Shown: positions 33,904-42,381 of the stretch, piece after piece
Layout: each line of letters opens with the position of its first letter
Position numbering within the stretch: the first letter of the stretch is position 1
NCBI GenBank assembly: GCA_900541795.1
Contig: UQLC01000010.1
Span: forward strand, 25,572-89,571
DNA length: 64,000 nt
Source of the DNA: an uncultured Collinsella sp.
GTDB taxonomy: Bacteria > Actinomycetota > Coriobacteriia > Coriobacteriales > Coriobacteriaceae
Reading direction: 5' to 3'
The notes under the pieces: generated by a model
The model's input: only the letters and a program-made list of their open reading frames with translations
Told to the model about the DNA's origin: nothing
The model's database searches: none
Translations under genes and position numbers: made by a program

Positions 33904-34836
33904 TTACTGACGATCGAGCTTGCGGACAGCAACGCGCTTGCTGTACTCGTCGACGTGACCGAAGTCGCCGATGCCGACGGACTCGGCAACGTTGGCGCCG
34001 GTGGCCATAGCGAGCTTCATGGCCTCCTCGACGTTGTCGCGATCCCTGTACCACTTGTGCAGGAACGCAGCGAGGGTGCAGTCGCCAGCGCAGACGGAAG
34101 AAACCAGCTTGATGTTGAACTCACGCTTGGCGTACCAGATGTCCTCGCCGTTGGAGAAGTAAGCGTCGCCGCGGCTACCACGGGTGAGCAGCACGTTCTG
34201 AACGCCAGCGTCGTGAGCCATCTTCATAGCAACGCGAACCTCGTCGTCGGTGTCGACCGGCACGCCGAAGATGGCCTTCATCTCGTGATGGTTCGGCTTG
34301 ATGAGCAGCGGCTTCTTGTGAGCGAGCTCCTTGAGCTTGTCGGAGGACAGGTCCAGGACGACGTCGGCGCCACGAGCCTGAGCGTGCTCCATGACCTGAG
34401 CCAGGAAGTCGGGCGTAGCTTTGGGAGGCACGGAGCCGGAAACGATCAGGCACTCGAGATCGCCCGCGGTGTCCAGGATGTTATAGAGCTCCTCCTGGTG
34501 CTGCGGCGTGATCGGAGCACCCGGGTTCAGGATGCCGTACTCGTGCTGGCCATCGTTGACGTAGGTGTTAATGCGCGTGATACCGTCGGTCCAGACCGGG
34601 CGGCAGAGGCAACCCAGGTTCATGACCTCCTCGACGATGAACTTGCCCGTGAAGCCGGCGAAGAAGCCGAGCGCGACGGTGTCGACGCCCATCTTCTTAA
34701 AGGCGAAGGACACGTCGAGGCCCTTGCCGTTAGCCGTGTAGCTGGCCGAGCCGGTGCGGACGTTCTCGTCGGGCTCGAGCGGAGAGCTCGAAACCGTCAT
34801 GTCGACAGCCGGGTTAGCGGTTAGCGTGTAGAACAT
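33904..34836 (-). CDS. fruK: 1-phosphofructokinase-like PfkB kinase (paralogue 2)
   Basis: Same fold and length (310 residues) as the neighbour at 32782: MFYTLTANPAVDM, ANGKGLDVSFAF, VSGSVPPKAT, and the catalytic CAGDCTLAAFL. The two sequences are clearly homologous but have diverged over much of their length, so the duplication is not recent. It follows ptsI with a 74-base gap holding an imperfect hairpin (CCGCGTGG/CCACGCGG at 34864-34893), so it may be read from the pts promoter. The two copies may differ in substrate. Confidence 0.87.
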   Translation of the reverse strand: MFYTLTANPAVDMTVSSSPLEPDENVRTGSASYTANGKGLDVSFAFKKMGVDTVALGFFAGFTGKFIVEEVMNLGCLCRPVWTDGITRINTYVNDGQHEYGILNPGAPITPQHQEELYNILDTAGDLECLIVSGSVPPKATPDFLAQVMEHAQARGADVVLDLSSDKLKELAHKKPLLIKPNHHEMKAIFGVPVDTDDEVRVAMKMAHDAGVQNVLLTRGSRGDAYFSNGEDIWYAKREFNIKLVSSVCAGDCTLAAFLHKWYRDRDNVEEAMKLAMATGANVAESVGIGDFGHVDEYSKRVAVRKLDRQ

Positions 34837-34910
34837 TTACAGTACCCCCTGTATATGTGAGGGCCGCGTGGCCGGCCCATTCCAACCACGCGGTTACCTC
34901 TGATACCAAA

Positions 34911-36614
34911 TTAGCGAGCTGCGGACTCGAGCAGTGCCTTGACCTCGGCTGCGGTGTTGCAGGCGAGCGCCTTCTCGGCGAGCTCGTCGCACTCGGCCTT
35001 GGTCCACTGGCTGATGGTCTTGCGGGCGCGCAGGATAGAAGGAGCGCTCATCGAGAACTCCTCCAGGCCCCAGCTGATCAGCAGCGGCTCGAGCAGCGGA
35101 TCGGCAGCGGCTTCGCCGCACATACCGACCATGATGCCGGCCTTCACGCCGCTCTCGATGATGTTCTTGAGCGAGCGGAGCACGGCGGGATAGTAAACCT
35201 GGTACAGGTTGGAGATGGTGTCGTTACCACGGTCGGCGCACATGGTGTAGCCGATCAGGTCGTTGGTGCCGATGGAGAAGAAGTCGGCGACCTCGGCAAG
35301 ACGGTCTGCGAGCAGCGAAGCGGCGGGCGTCTCGACCATGATGCCGACCTCGATGTTCTCGTTGAACTTGCGACCCTCTTCGGTCAGCTCGGCCTTGCAC
35401 TGCTCGACGAGCTCCTTGACAGCCAAGACCTCCTCGACGCAGGTGACGAGCGGGATCATGATCTTGACGTCACCGAAGGCGCTAGCGCGCAGCAGAGCGC
35501 GGAGCTGGACCTTGTACTGGTCGGGATTGGCCAGGCAGTAACGCACGGCGCGGAAGCCCATGAAGGGGTTATCTTCCTTGACCATGTGCAGATACGGAAT
35601 CTCCTTGTCGCCGCCAACATCGAGCGTGCGGATGATGACCGGAGCACCCTTGAGCGCGCTGGCGACCTTACGGTAGGCGTTGAACTGCTCCTCCTCGGAA
35701 GGAAGCTCAGCAGAGTCCATGAACAGGAACTCGGAGCGGAACAGACCGATGGCCTCGGCGTCGTGATCGAGCGCGTTGGGCACGTCATCGGGGTTACCGA
35801 TGTTGCAGGCGATGATCTTCTTGATGCCATCGGCAGTCACGGACGGCTTGCCGCGGAAGGCCTCGAGGGCTGCCTTCTCGGCAGCGAAGGCCTCGGCCTT
35901 GGCGGTGTATGCGGCGAGCGTCTCCTCGTCGGGATCGGCCTCGACGATACCCTTGCCACCGTCGACGACAACGGTCATACCGTTGCGCAGCGCGGTGCAG
36001 CTATTGGAAACCGAAAGGACAGCCGGGATCTCGAGGGCGCGCGCAATAATCGCGGAGTGCGACGTGCGGCCACCGGTCTCGGTGACGATACCGGCAACGT
36101 GGGCCTTATCGATCGTGGCGGTCATGGACGGCGTAAGGTCGTGAACGACAACGACAGTATTCTCGGGCAGGACGGAGAGGTCGACGACCTCCTTGCCCAG
36201 CAGCTCGGCCAGAATACCGGTGCGGATGTCGGCGATGTCGGCCGCGCGCAGACGAAACATCTCGTCGTCCATGGACAGGAACATGTTCTCGAACATGGTC
36301 GAAGTGTCCATGAGCGCCTGCTCGGCGCAGGTACCGCCGTCAATGGCGGCGTTGATGGCGTCGGTCATGCCCGGGTCCTGAGCCAGGACAATGTGTCCGC
36401 TCATGATCTCGGCCTCGGCCTCACCCACCGTCTCCTTCATGTGGTCGGCCTGAGCCTGGGTCTTCTCGCAGAAGACCGAAAGAGCGGACTGATAGCGCTC
36501 CTTCTCTGCTGCCGAATCAGCAACCTCGTGCGGCTCAAACGTCAAGTCGGGATCGACGGCGACCATGACGGTGCCGATACCGATGCCCTCGGAAGCGTTG
36601 ACTCCCTGATACAT
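34911..36614 (-). CDS. ptsI: PTS enzyme I (phosphoenolpyruvate-protein phosphotransferase)
   Basis: Takes phosphate from PEP and passes it to HPr. The phosphorylated histidine lies in TETGGRTSHSAIIARAL near residue 185; the PEP-binding barrel shows RTLDVGGDKEIPYL, IMIPLVTCVEEV and the C-terminal GMCGEAAADP. ATG 36614 is chosen since AGAGGA is seven bases upstream; the ATG at 36620 is only one base from it. The length is 567 residues. It lies behind ptsH in the same direction. Confidence 0.96.
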   Translation of the reverse strand: MYQGVNASEGIGIGTVMVAVDPDLTFEPHEVADSAAEKERYQSALSVFCEKTQAQADHMKETVGEAEAEIMSGHIVLAQDPGMTDAINAAIDGGTCAEQALMDTSTMFENMFLSMDDEMFRLRAADIADIRTGILAELLGKEVVDLSVLPENTVVVVHDLTPSMTATIDKAHVAGIVTETGGRTSHSAIIARALEIPAVLSVSNSCTALRNGMTVVVDGGKGIVEADPDEETLAAYTAKAEAFAAEKAALEAFRGKPSVTADGIKKIIACNIGNPDDVPNALDHDAEAIGLFRSEFLFMDSAELPSEEEQFNAYRKVASALKGAPVIIRTLDVGGDKEIPYLHMVKEDNPFMGFRAVRYCLANPDQYKVQLRALLRASAFGDVKIMIPLVTCVEEVLAVKELVEQCKAELTEEGRKFNENIEVGIMVETPAASLLADRLAEVADFFSIGTNDLIGYTMCADRGNDTISNLYQVYYPAVLRSLKNIIESGVKAGIMVGMCGEAAADPLLEPLLISWGLEEFSMSAPSILRARKTISQWTKAECDELAEKALACNTAAEVKALLESAAR

Positions 36615-36747
36615 TCCCATTCCTCTCTCCGTGTCATGTGATAAAGCGTTTTGCCATATCCATGACAAAAGAGCGCAGCTACCTTACAACAGGTCACTGC
36701 GCCCCCAAATATGAACTTAGTTGTTCAACATGCGACCCGTTTGAGTT

Positions 36748-37011
36748 CTACTCGCCAAGACCGCTCTTGATGAGCTCGATGGCAGCAGCCAGAGCCTCGG
36801 CCTCGTCAGCGCCGTCGCACTTGACCTCGACCTCGGTACCGCAGGGGATACCAGCAGCCATGAGGGCCATCGGGGACTTGCCGTTGACCTCCTTCTCGGG
36901 GGTGACGACAGTCACGTCACAGGCGTACTTGCCCATGGTGGAGGCGAACAGACCAGCCGGACGCATGTGCAGACCCTGAGGATTAACGAGGGTAGCCTTC
37001 TCAGAAACCAT
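36748..37011 (-). CDS. ptsH: Phosphocarrier protein HPr
   Basis: An 87-residue phosphocarrier. The active histidine is in NPQGLHMRPA near residue 15 and the regulatory serine in VNGKSPMALMAAG near 46, so control by HPr kinase is possible. ATG 37011 has AAGGAG six bases upstream. It is the first gene of the ptsH-ptsI unit. Confidence 0.97.
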   Translation of the reverse strand: MVSEKATLVNPQGLHMRPAGLFASTMGKYACDVTVVTPEKEVNGKSPMALMAAGIPCGTEVEVKCDGADEAEALAAAIELIKSGLGE

Positions 37012-37152
37012 AATTGACTCCTTTTTGTGTTTAACCCCTGTCATGCATGTGGCAGGAGTCAGATTCACGACGTTGTTTATATTAACTCACATCAAACGGT
37101 TTTTCATTATGTTTCGGACGAATTGTTGGACAGATGTGTTTGTCGTCCGCCT

Positions 37153-37296
37153 GCTCGCCCACAGGGGCCCGTGCGCGGCCTGTGAGATTTATCGCGAGTT
37201 CCGCACGAGCCGAAGAGCACTTAATGTGCTCTTCGTGCGAGCAGGACTGTAGAGCAGGAAATCTCACAGGCCGCGCACGGGCCCCTGTGGGCGAGC
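37153..37296. repeat. 144-bp palindrome with 38-bp perfect arms and an inner hairpin
   Basis: The arm 37153-37190 is an exact inverted copy of 37259-37296. Between them a second hairpin (10-bp stem, CGAAGAGCAC with GTGCTCTTCG, 37211-37235) is nested. No coding potential is evident. It lies upstream of ptsH, so it could be the 5' part of the pts transcript or a fold-back mobile element. The rest of the 37012-37559 gap holds the 69-bp repeat and the fruA terminator; the pts promoter was not located. Confidence 0.85.
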
Positions 37297-37405
37297 AAGC
37301 TGCGGAAACTCGGTCGGTCCAGAGCAATATCGTGCAAACGGAAATCTGGCTGATGATCTGTTCGCGACAAAGACTCGATAGGTAGCCCCCTCTATGCCCT
37401 TTTGT

Positions 37406-37474
37406 AAGTTGCGGTGAAATAGGGACTGCATTTGGGGTTGAATCGTTTAAACAGTCCCTATTTCACCGCAACTT
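37406..37474. repeat. 69-bp palindromic repeat, copy 2 (perfect arms)
   Basis: Arms of 23 bp (24 with the flanking TA) begin AAGTTGCGGTGAAATAG and pair perfectly around a 23-base spacer. It is the same length as the copy at 6639-6707, and the arms agree except for a few bases, while spacers differ. It lies after the fruA terminator in a non-coding gap. Confidence 0.85.
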
Positions 37475-37487
37475 ATGGGAGGGATAG

Positions 37488-37523
37488 AAAAAAGGCGGAG
37501 GCCCTGGGGAGGGACTCCGCCTT
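37488..37523 (-). terminator. Terminator after fruA
   Basis: Minus-strand stem AAGGCGGAG/CTCCGCCTT with a 14-base loop followed by TTTT, 36 bases beyond the fruA stop. Confidence 0.88.
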
Positions 37524-37559
37524 ATATACAGGGGGCGATGTTATTCGCGGGCTGGGGGA

Positions 37560-39563
37560 TTAGACCAGGCGGGCGTTGATCGTCTTGGCGATCTCGGCGG
37601 CGTTGGTGGAACCCTTGACGGTGGCACGGAAGTCCTCGTCCATGAGCGCCTCGGCGACCTTGGACAGAATCTTGAGATGCGTGGTGCCAGCCTGGGCACC
37701 GGGGATGAGCAGGGCGATAGCCACGTTGACGGGAGCGCCGTCCATGGTGTCCCAACCGGTGACGCCGGAGTCGTCCTTGACGACGATAACGGCGGCCTCG
37801 GTAATGGCATCGGACTTGGCATGCGGAATGGCGAAGCCCTCCATCATGCCCGTGGTACCCTCGGCCTCGCGGGCCAGGAAGGCGTTCATCACGGCGTCGG
37901 CGTCGCTGGCGATACCGGCCTTGACAGCCTGGTTGGAAACGAAGCTCAGAGCCTCGTCACGAGAAGCGAAGTCCTCGGCGACAAAGACGTTCTCGACCTT
38001 CACGAAGTCAGCAGCCTCGGCCTTGGGGGCCTCGACGGCAGCGGCCTTGGGGGCCTCAACCGGCTTGGTTGCAGGAGCGGGCTTCTGGTTCTTCTCGAAG
38101 TCGTACTTCTTGAAAGCCACGAACAGGATGCCACCGACCACGGCGCCGATGAGGATCGCGAGGACCCACAGCGGACCGTTCTCGACAACGGGCAGGACCA
38201 GGAAGCCGCCGTGAGGCGCCGGATCGTGAACGTTGAAGAAGATGGTCAAGATGGAAGCGATGGAAGAACCGAGCATCATGATGGGCATAACGGGCCAGAT
38301 GTTCTTGGTCATGAACGGAATGGCGCCCTCGGTGATGTGGGTGCAACCAAGGATGAGGTTGACGATACCGGCGTCATGATCCTCCTGGCTGAAGTACTTC
38401 TTGCCGACAACGACGGCGAAGGTGGTGATCAGCGGCGGAACGATGCAAGCGGCGGAGACGGCAGCCATGAAGTTGGTGCCGAAGTTGTAGGTCTCGGTGC
38501 CGACGCCAGCTTCGAGAGCGGTACCGAGCAGGAAGGTGCCAGTAGCGTAAGCAGCCTTGTTGACCGGGCCGCCCATATCAAAGGCGCACATGCAGCCGAT
38601 GGCCAGGCCAAGGATCACCGGACCGGAGTTACCGAGGCTCTGCAGGAAATCCATCATGCCCTGGTTAATGGCAGCCATGGGGCCGGAAATACCAAGCATG
38701 ACCAGACCGACGATGGCGGTAGAGCACAGCGGATACAGGAAGATTGCCTTCAGGCCATTAAGGCTCGCAGGAATTTTAGAGAAAACCTTCTCGAGCAGCA
38801 GGATGACATAGCCAGCGAGGAAGCCGCCGACGATGCCGCCTAGGAAGCCAAAGCCCACACCTGCGCCACCGGCGTCGATCATGCCGGTATCGGCGTTAAC
38901 AGGCAAGCCCTGGATGGCAATCATACCGGCGACGAAACCGGGGACGAGCGCCGGGCGCTTGCCGATGGACTCGGCGATGTAAGCGGAGAGCACCGGAACC
39001 ATGAGGTTCATGGCGATACCGCCGATAATCTTGAGCATCGCGGCAAAGCTGTTGTAGTCGGCAGCCGTCGAATCAAAGGACGTGATGCCCCACAGGAACG
39101 AAATGGCGGTCAGAACACCACCGGCAACGACGAAGACCAGCATGTGGCTGACGCCGTTCATGAGGTGCTTGTAGATGACGTGACCGATGGACTCCTTCTC
39201 CTCGACCTCGTCCTCGACATCGGCGGCAGCGGCAACCGTGTCGTCGCCCTTGGCGGCGAGCGCGCGGTCAATCAGCTTACCAGCAGCCTCGACGGACAGG
39301 GCCTTGGAAACACCAACGGAAACCATGGGCTTGCCGGCGAAACGCTCAGCCTGGACATCCTTGTCGGCTGCGACGACGACGGCCTTGGCACCAGCGATCT
39401 CACTCTTGGTGAGCTCGTTCTCGACACCGACCTGGCCATGAGTCTCGACCTTAATGGTCAGACCGCGCTCGGCAGCTGCCTTCTCCAGCGCCTCCTTAGC
39501 CATGAAGGTGTGCGCAATGCCGGTCGGGCAACCGGTCGCGGCGATGATGTCAAACTTAGCCAT
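37560..39563 (-). CDS. fruA: Fructose-family PTS permease, EIIB-EIIC-EIIA single chain
   Basis: Imports and phosphorylates fructose or a related sugar. Order of domains: EIIB (residues 1-100, cysteine in AATGCPTGIAHTF), a linker, membrane EIIC (about 130-485, with CAFDMGGPVNKAAYA), an Ala/Pro/Lys linker and EIIA at the C-terminus (histidine in GFAIPHAKSDA). All phosphorylation residues are present. ATG 39563 has AAGGAGGG upstream; the length is 667 residues. It is divergent from the RpiR regulator and near ptsHI and fruK. Confidence 0.94.
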   Translation of the reverse strand: MAKFDIIAATGCPTGIAHTFMAKEALEKAAAERGLTIKVETHGQVGVENELTKSEIAGAKAVVVAADKDVQAERFAGKPMVSVGVSKALSVEAAGKLIDRALAAKGDDTVAAAADVEDEVEEKESIGHVIYKHLMNGVSHMLVFVVAGGVLTAISFLWGITSFDSTAADYNSFAAMLKIIGGIAMNLMVPVLSAYIAESIGKRPALVPGFVAGMIAIQGLPVNADTGMIDAGGAGVGFGFLGGIVGGFLAGYVILLLEKVFSKIPASLNGLKAIFLYPLCSTAIVGLVMLGISGPMAAINQGMMDFLQSLGNSGPVILGLAIGCMCAFDMGGPVNKAAYATGTFLLGTALEAGVGTETYNFGTNFMAAVSAACIVPPLITTFAVVVGKKYFSQEDHDAGIVNLILGCTHITEGAIPFMTKNIWPVMPIMMLGSSIASILTIFFNVHDPAPHGGFLVLPVVENGPLWVLAILIGAVVGGILFVAFKKYDFEKNQKPAPATKPVEAPKAAAVEAPKAEAADFVKVENVFVAEDFASRDEALSFVSNQAVKAGIASDADAVMNAFLAREAEGTTGMMEGFAIPHAKSDAITEAAVIVVKDDSGVTGWDTMDGAPVNVAIALLIPGAQAGTTHLKILSKVAEALMDEDFRATVKGSTNAAEIAKTINARLV

Positions 39564-39688
39564 GTGTCCCTCCTTCTTGAGTACAGCGCCCGCGGGCGCT
39601 CCCCTACACGCGCTTCAATGCGCGTTTTTCCACAACTGAAAGATACCAACCTACCGTACGCGTGAGAAAAGACAAGGTGCAATTCTCC

Positions 39689-39734
39689 GGTGAAAGGTTC
39701 TTTCATAACCGTAAACGGTAGGTGAAAGTTTACC
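39689..39734. promoter_or_regulatory. Operator candidates in the fruA-rpiR gap
   Basis: TGAAAG-GTT-CTTTCA (39691-39705) is a perfect inverted repeat and GGTGAAAGTTTACC (39721-39734) a near palindrome. Both share GGTGAAAG with the site before fruK at 33743. A TATACT at 39782-39787 could be the minus-10 box of the rpiR gene. The remainder of 39564-39835 shows only a short hairpin (ACGCGC/GCGCGT near 39608). Confidence 0.4.
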
Positions 39735-39835
39735 ATCAACACTTGAAACAGCAAGGTGTATCTTGTAATTGAAAATGCCCGTATACTATGGCATTGCAAA
39801 TCGAGTTAGATTTTCATGCCAACCAGGAGCCATCC

Positions 39836-40693
39836 ATGACCGATAGTAGCAAGAGCGCACTTTCCCTCATTAGTACCCATCAGGGATACAGCGAGTCCGA
39901 GCAGCGCATTGTCGACTATATATTGGAGCACCAGTCCGAGGCGCCACGCCTCACGGCGGCTCAGCTCTCGCGCGCCGCTGCCACGTCCGAAGCGACCGTT
40001 TCGCGCTTCTGCCGCAAGCTGGGCTTTGGTAGCTTCCGCAGCTTTCAGTTTTCGTTGGCGAGGGATTTGGAAAGCCAGCGCAACGAGGGCCTGACCGACG
40101 AGGTCTCGCTCGACAATATGGAGCAGAGCCTCAAGAACATCCTGGCTGCCAAGGTAAGCGAGCTTAATGCGACCATCGACGGAATCGACCACGATACGCT
40201 GGCGGCTGTTGTGCATGCCTTTAAGCATGCAGGGGTTATTGAGTTTGCAGCTGTGGGCAATACGAACGCGGTCGCGCTCGATGCGACGTTTAAGTTTTCG
40301 CAGCTGGGCCTGCGCTGCATGGCGAGCACCATTAGCGAGACATCAATCGGCTTTGCGCTCACGTTACGCCCGGGTGACGTCATCGTGCTCATCTCAAACT
40401 CTGGCAAATCGCGCCGACTGAATCGCATGGCAAAAGCGGCTCGCAACTGCGGCGCAACCGTAGTCGTCATCAGCAGTGACAGCAAATCCCCACTTGCGCG
40501 CCTCGCCGACTACACCTTTAATACCGTCAATCACGAAGCGTTGCTGACAACGGGTGACTTCGCGTTCTCCAAGATCAGCGCCACGATGATCATCGAAGTC
40601 ATCTACAACTTCCTGCTGCCCGAGATTAAAGACGCGCGTGAGCATATCAGCTACTACGAGGAGCTCATCCAGCCGGATAAGGTTGTGGAGTAA
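39836..40693 (+). CDS. RpiR-family regulator (HTH plus SIS domain)
   Basis: The N-terminal helix-turn-helix of the RpiR type has the recognition helix in ATSEATVSRFCRKLGFGSFRSFQ. A sugar-isomerase (SIS) domain from about residue 120 has VIVLISNSGKSR and should bind a phosphosugar. ATG 39836 has GGAG six bases upstream; the length is 285 residues. Its divergence from fruA suggests that it controls the fructose genes. Confidence 0.9.
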   Translation: MTDSSKSALSLISTHQGYSESEQRIVDYILEHQSEAPRLTAAQLSRAAATSEATVSRFCRKLGFGSFRSFQFSLARDLESQRNEGLTDEVSLDNMEQSLKNILAAKVSELNATIDGIDHDTLAAVVHAFKHAGVIEFAAVGNTNAVALDATFKFSQLGLRCMASTISETSIGFALTLRPGDVIVLISNSGKSRRLNRMAKAARNCGATVVVISSDSKSPLARLADYTFNTVNHEALLTTGDFAFSKISATMIIEVIYNFLLPEIKDAREHISYYEELIQPDKVVE

Positions 40694-40701
40694 AACGCGT
40701 A

Positions 40702-40734
40702 GTGGGACAAAAATTTCAGTCTATTTTGTCCCAC
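40702..40734. terminator. Bidirectional terminator between rpiR and recN
   Basis: Perfect 11-bp inverted repeat GTGGGACAAAA/TTTTGTCCCAC around an 11-base loop. The A and T runs at the inner and outer ends allow termination from both convergent genes. Its stem resembles that of the sdaA terminator. Confidence 0.75.
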
Positions 40735-40752
40735 CAACACCGCTGATACGAC

Positions 40753-42381
40753 CTAACCTCGAGCTTCTTCGAGCATCTGCTTTGCGTGGGCCAAGCTTGC
40801 CTCGGACTGATCGCCGCTCAACATGCGGGCGATCTCGGCAGTACGCGCTTCGCCGGTTACCTCGCCCAAATGCGTCTGGGGAACATCGCCCGGTTCCTTG
40901 CTGACGACATAATGCTTGTCAGCCATGACGGCGACCTGCGCCAAGTGGGTTACGACAATCACCTGATGCGTAGCGGCGAGATCTGCCAGCACGCCCGCGA
41001 GCGCACGCGCCGTGGAGCCACCGACACCAGCATCGACCTCGTCAAACACCAGCGTATCGACACCGTCCGCGTTACCGAGGACAACCTTACTTGCCAGCAT
41101 GACGCGGCTGAGCTCGCCGCCCGACGCAATTCGACGCAGGGGGCGCGGCGTCAAACCGGCACCGCTGCGGTATAGCAGCTCGTAGCTCGAAGGACCAACG
41201 GGCGTCCACTCAGCACGGGGAAGATCGCGCGACTCCCAGACGAGCTCGGCACTACCCATCTCCAAGCGCGCCATCTGGCGGCCAACCTCGTGGCAGAAGC
41301 GCGGGGCCGCCGTATTGCGAGCGCGCTTAAGTGCCTTGGCAGCGGCGAACAACTCGCGCTCGGCGCTCCCGAGTGCCTCACGCGCCTTTTTGATCTGTTC
41401 ATCGCCATCATCGACCAGGGACAGCAGCTCTTGCGAGCGATCGCGCATGGCAAAAACATCGTCCATGGTGGGGCCCCACTGACGCAACAGCCCCTTGAGG
41501 TCGGAATACCGCTCACGCATGCGGGCGAGCTCGCGCGGGTCGAAGGCGACCCCATCGCGATAGGCACGAAGCTCGTTCGCGCAATCCTCAAGGGAGATAC
41601 AGGCATCCGAAAGCGCATCGGCAATGTCGCCCAGTTTGCGATCGACGGTAGCCATACGGGAAAGCTCTGCCACGGCGTTGTTCACGGCATCGAGCGCTCC
41701 CCCTTCGGCGACAAGCGATGCATGGGCATCGCTAGCAGTGGCAACCAGTACCTCGGCATGTTCGGAGCGCGGCAGCAGTTCCTCGAGTTCCTCATACTCG
41801 CCCGGCCTGGGGTCGACCTCGGCAATGCGCTCCAGGGCGAAGCGCGCCTCCTCGACACGACTCCCCTGCGCACGCGAGGCCTCCTCGACGCGACGAACCT
41901 CCTTGGCAGCCGCGCGCGAGGCTTTAAAGCAAGCACGGTAGTGCTCGAGCGCCTCGAGCGCAGAACGTCCCGCCCACGCATCGACCATCGCAACGTGATG
42001 CGCCGGATCGAGCAAGCGCTGGTGCTCGTGCTGGCCGCACAGATCCATCATCACGCCAACGCGCTCCGAAAGCTCGCGCACGCTGGCGATGCGGCCGTCA
42101 ATCTTCACGCGGCTGCGGCCCTCGGCAGAAAGGCTACGCTGGACCGTGAAACCCTCCGTGTCGTGTGGACCGTCGAACAGCCGCGCCTCAACGCTAGCAA
42201 GCGCCTCGCCCTCGCGCACCGTCGAAGAATCCGCACGCTCGCCCAAAATAAGCTTGAGGGCCGAGAGCAGCGCGGTCTTACCGGCGCCGGTTTCTCCAGT
42301 CAGAACCGTTAGGCCCGCGCTCGGAACCAACGTCGCCTCGCGAATGAGTGCAATGTTGGAAACCTGCAGCTCATCGATCAT
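40753..42381 (-). CDS. recN: DNA repair protein RecN
   Basis: SMC-like ATPase that acts on double-strand breaks. Walker A GETGAGKTALL is at residue 30, a long coiled coil lies between about 160 and 370, and the C-terminal half has Walker B with VFDEVDAGVGG and VVTHLAQVA. The length is 542 residues. It overlaps the nadK end by 11 bases and ends the housekeeping block; the nadK-recN order is common in Gram-positives. Confidence 0.95.
   Translation of the reverse strand: MIDELQVSNIALIREATLVPSAGLTVLTGETGAGKTALLSALKLILGERADSSTVREGEALASVEARLFDGPHDTEGFTVQRSLSAEGRSRVKIDGRIASVRELSERVGVMMDLCGQHEHQRLLDPAHHVAMVDAWAGRSALEALEHYRACFKASRAAAKEVRRVEEASRAQGSRVEEARFALERIAEVDPRPGEYEELEELLPRSEHAEVLVATASDAHASLVAEGGALDAVNNAVAELSRMATVDRKLGDIADALSDACISLEDCANELRAYRDGVAFDPRELARMRERYSDLKGLLRQWGPTMDDVFAMRDRSQELLSLVDDGDEQIKKAREALGSAERELFAAAKALKRARNTAAPRFCHEVGRQMARLEMGSAELVWESRDLPRAEWTPVGPSSYELLYRSGAGLTPRPLRRIASGGELSRVMLASKVVLGNADGVDTLVFDEVDAGVGGSTARALAGVLADLAATHQVIVVTHLAQVAVMADKHYVVSKEPGDVPQTHLGEVTGEARTAEIARMLSGDQSEASLAHAKQMLEEARG

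Noticed and set aside
34857..36641. Open frame of nearly 600 codons on the plus strand
   Set aside because: It mirrors ptsI on the opposite strand, with a repetitive Leu/Gly/Asp composition typical of antisense reading; ptsI is certain.
37153..37296. CRISPR-like repeat or tRNA gene in the ptsH-fruA gap
   Set aside because: There are only inverted arms, no direct repeats with spacers, and no tRNA fold or TTCGA loop.
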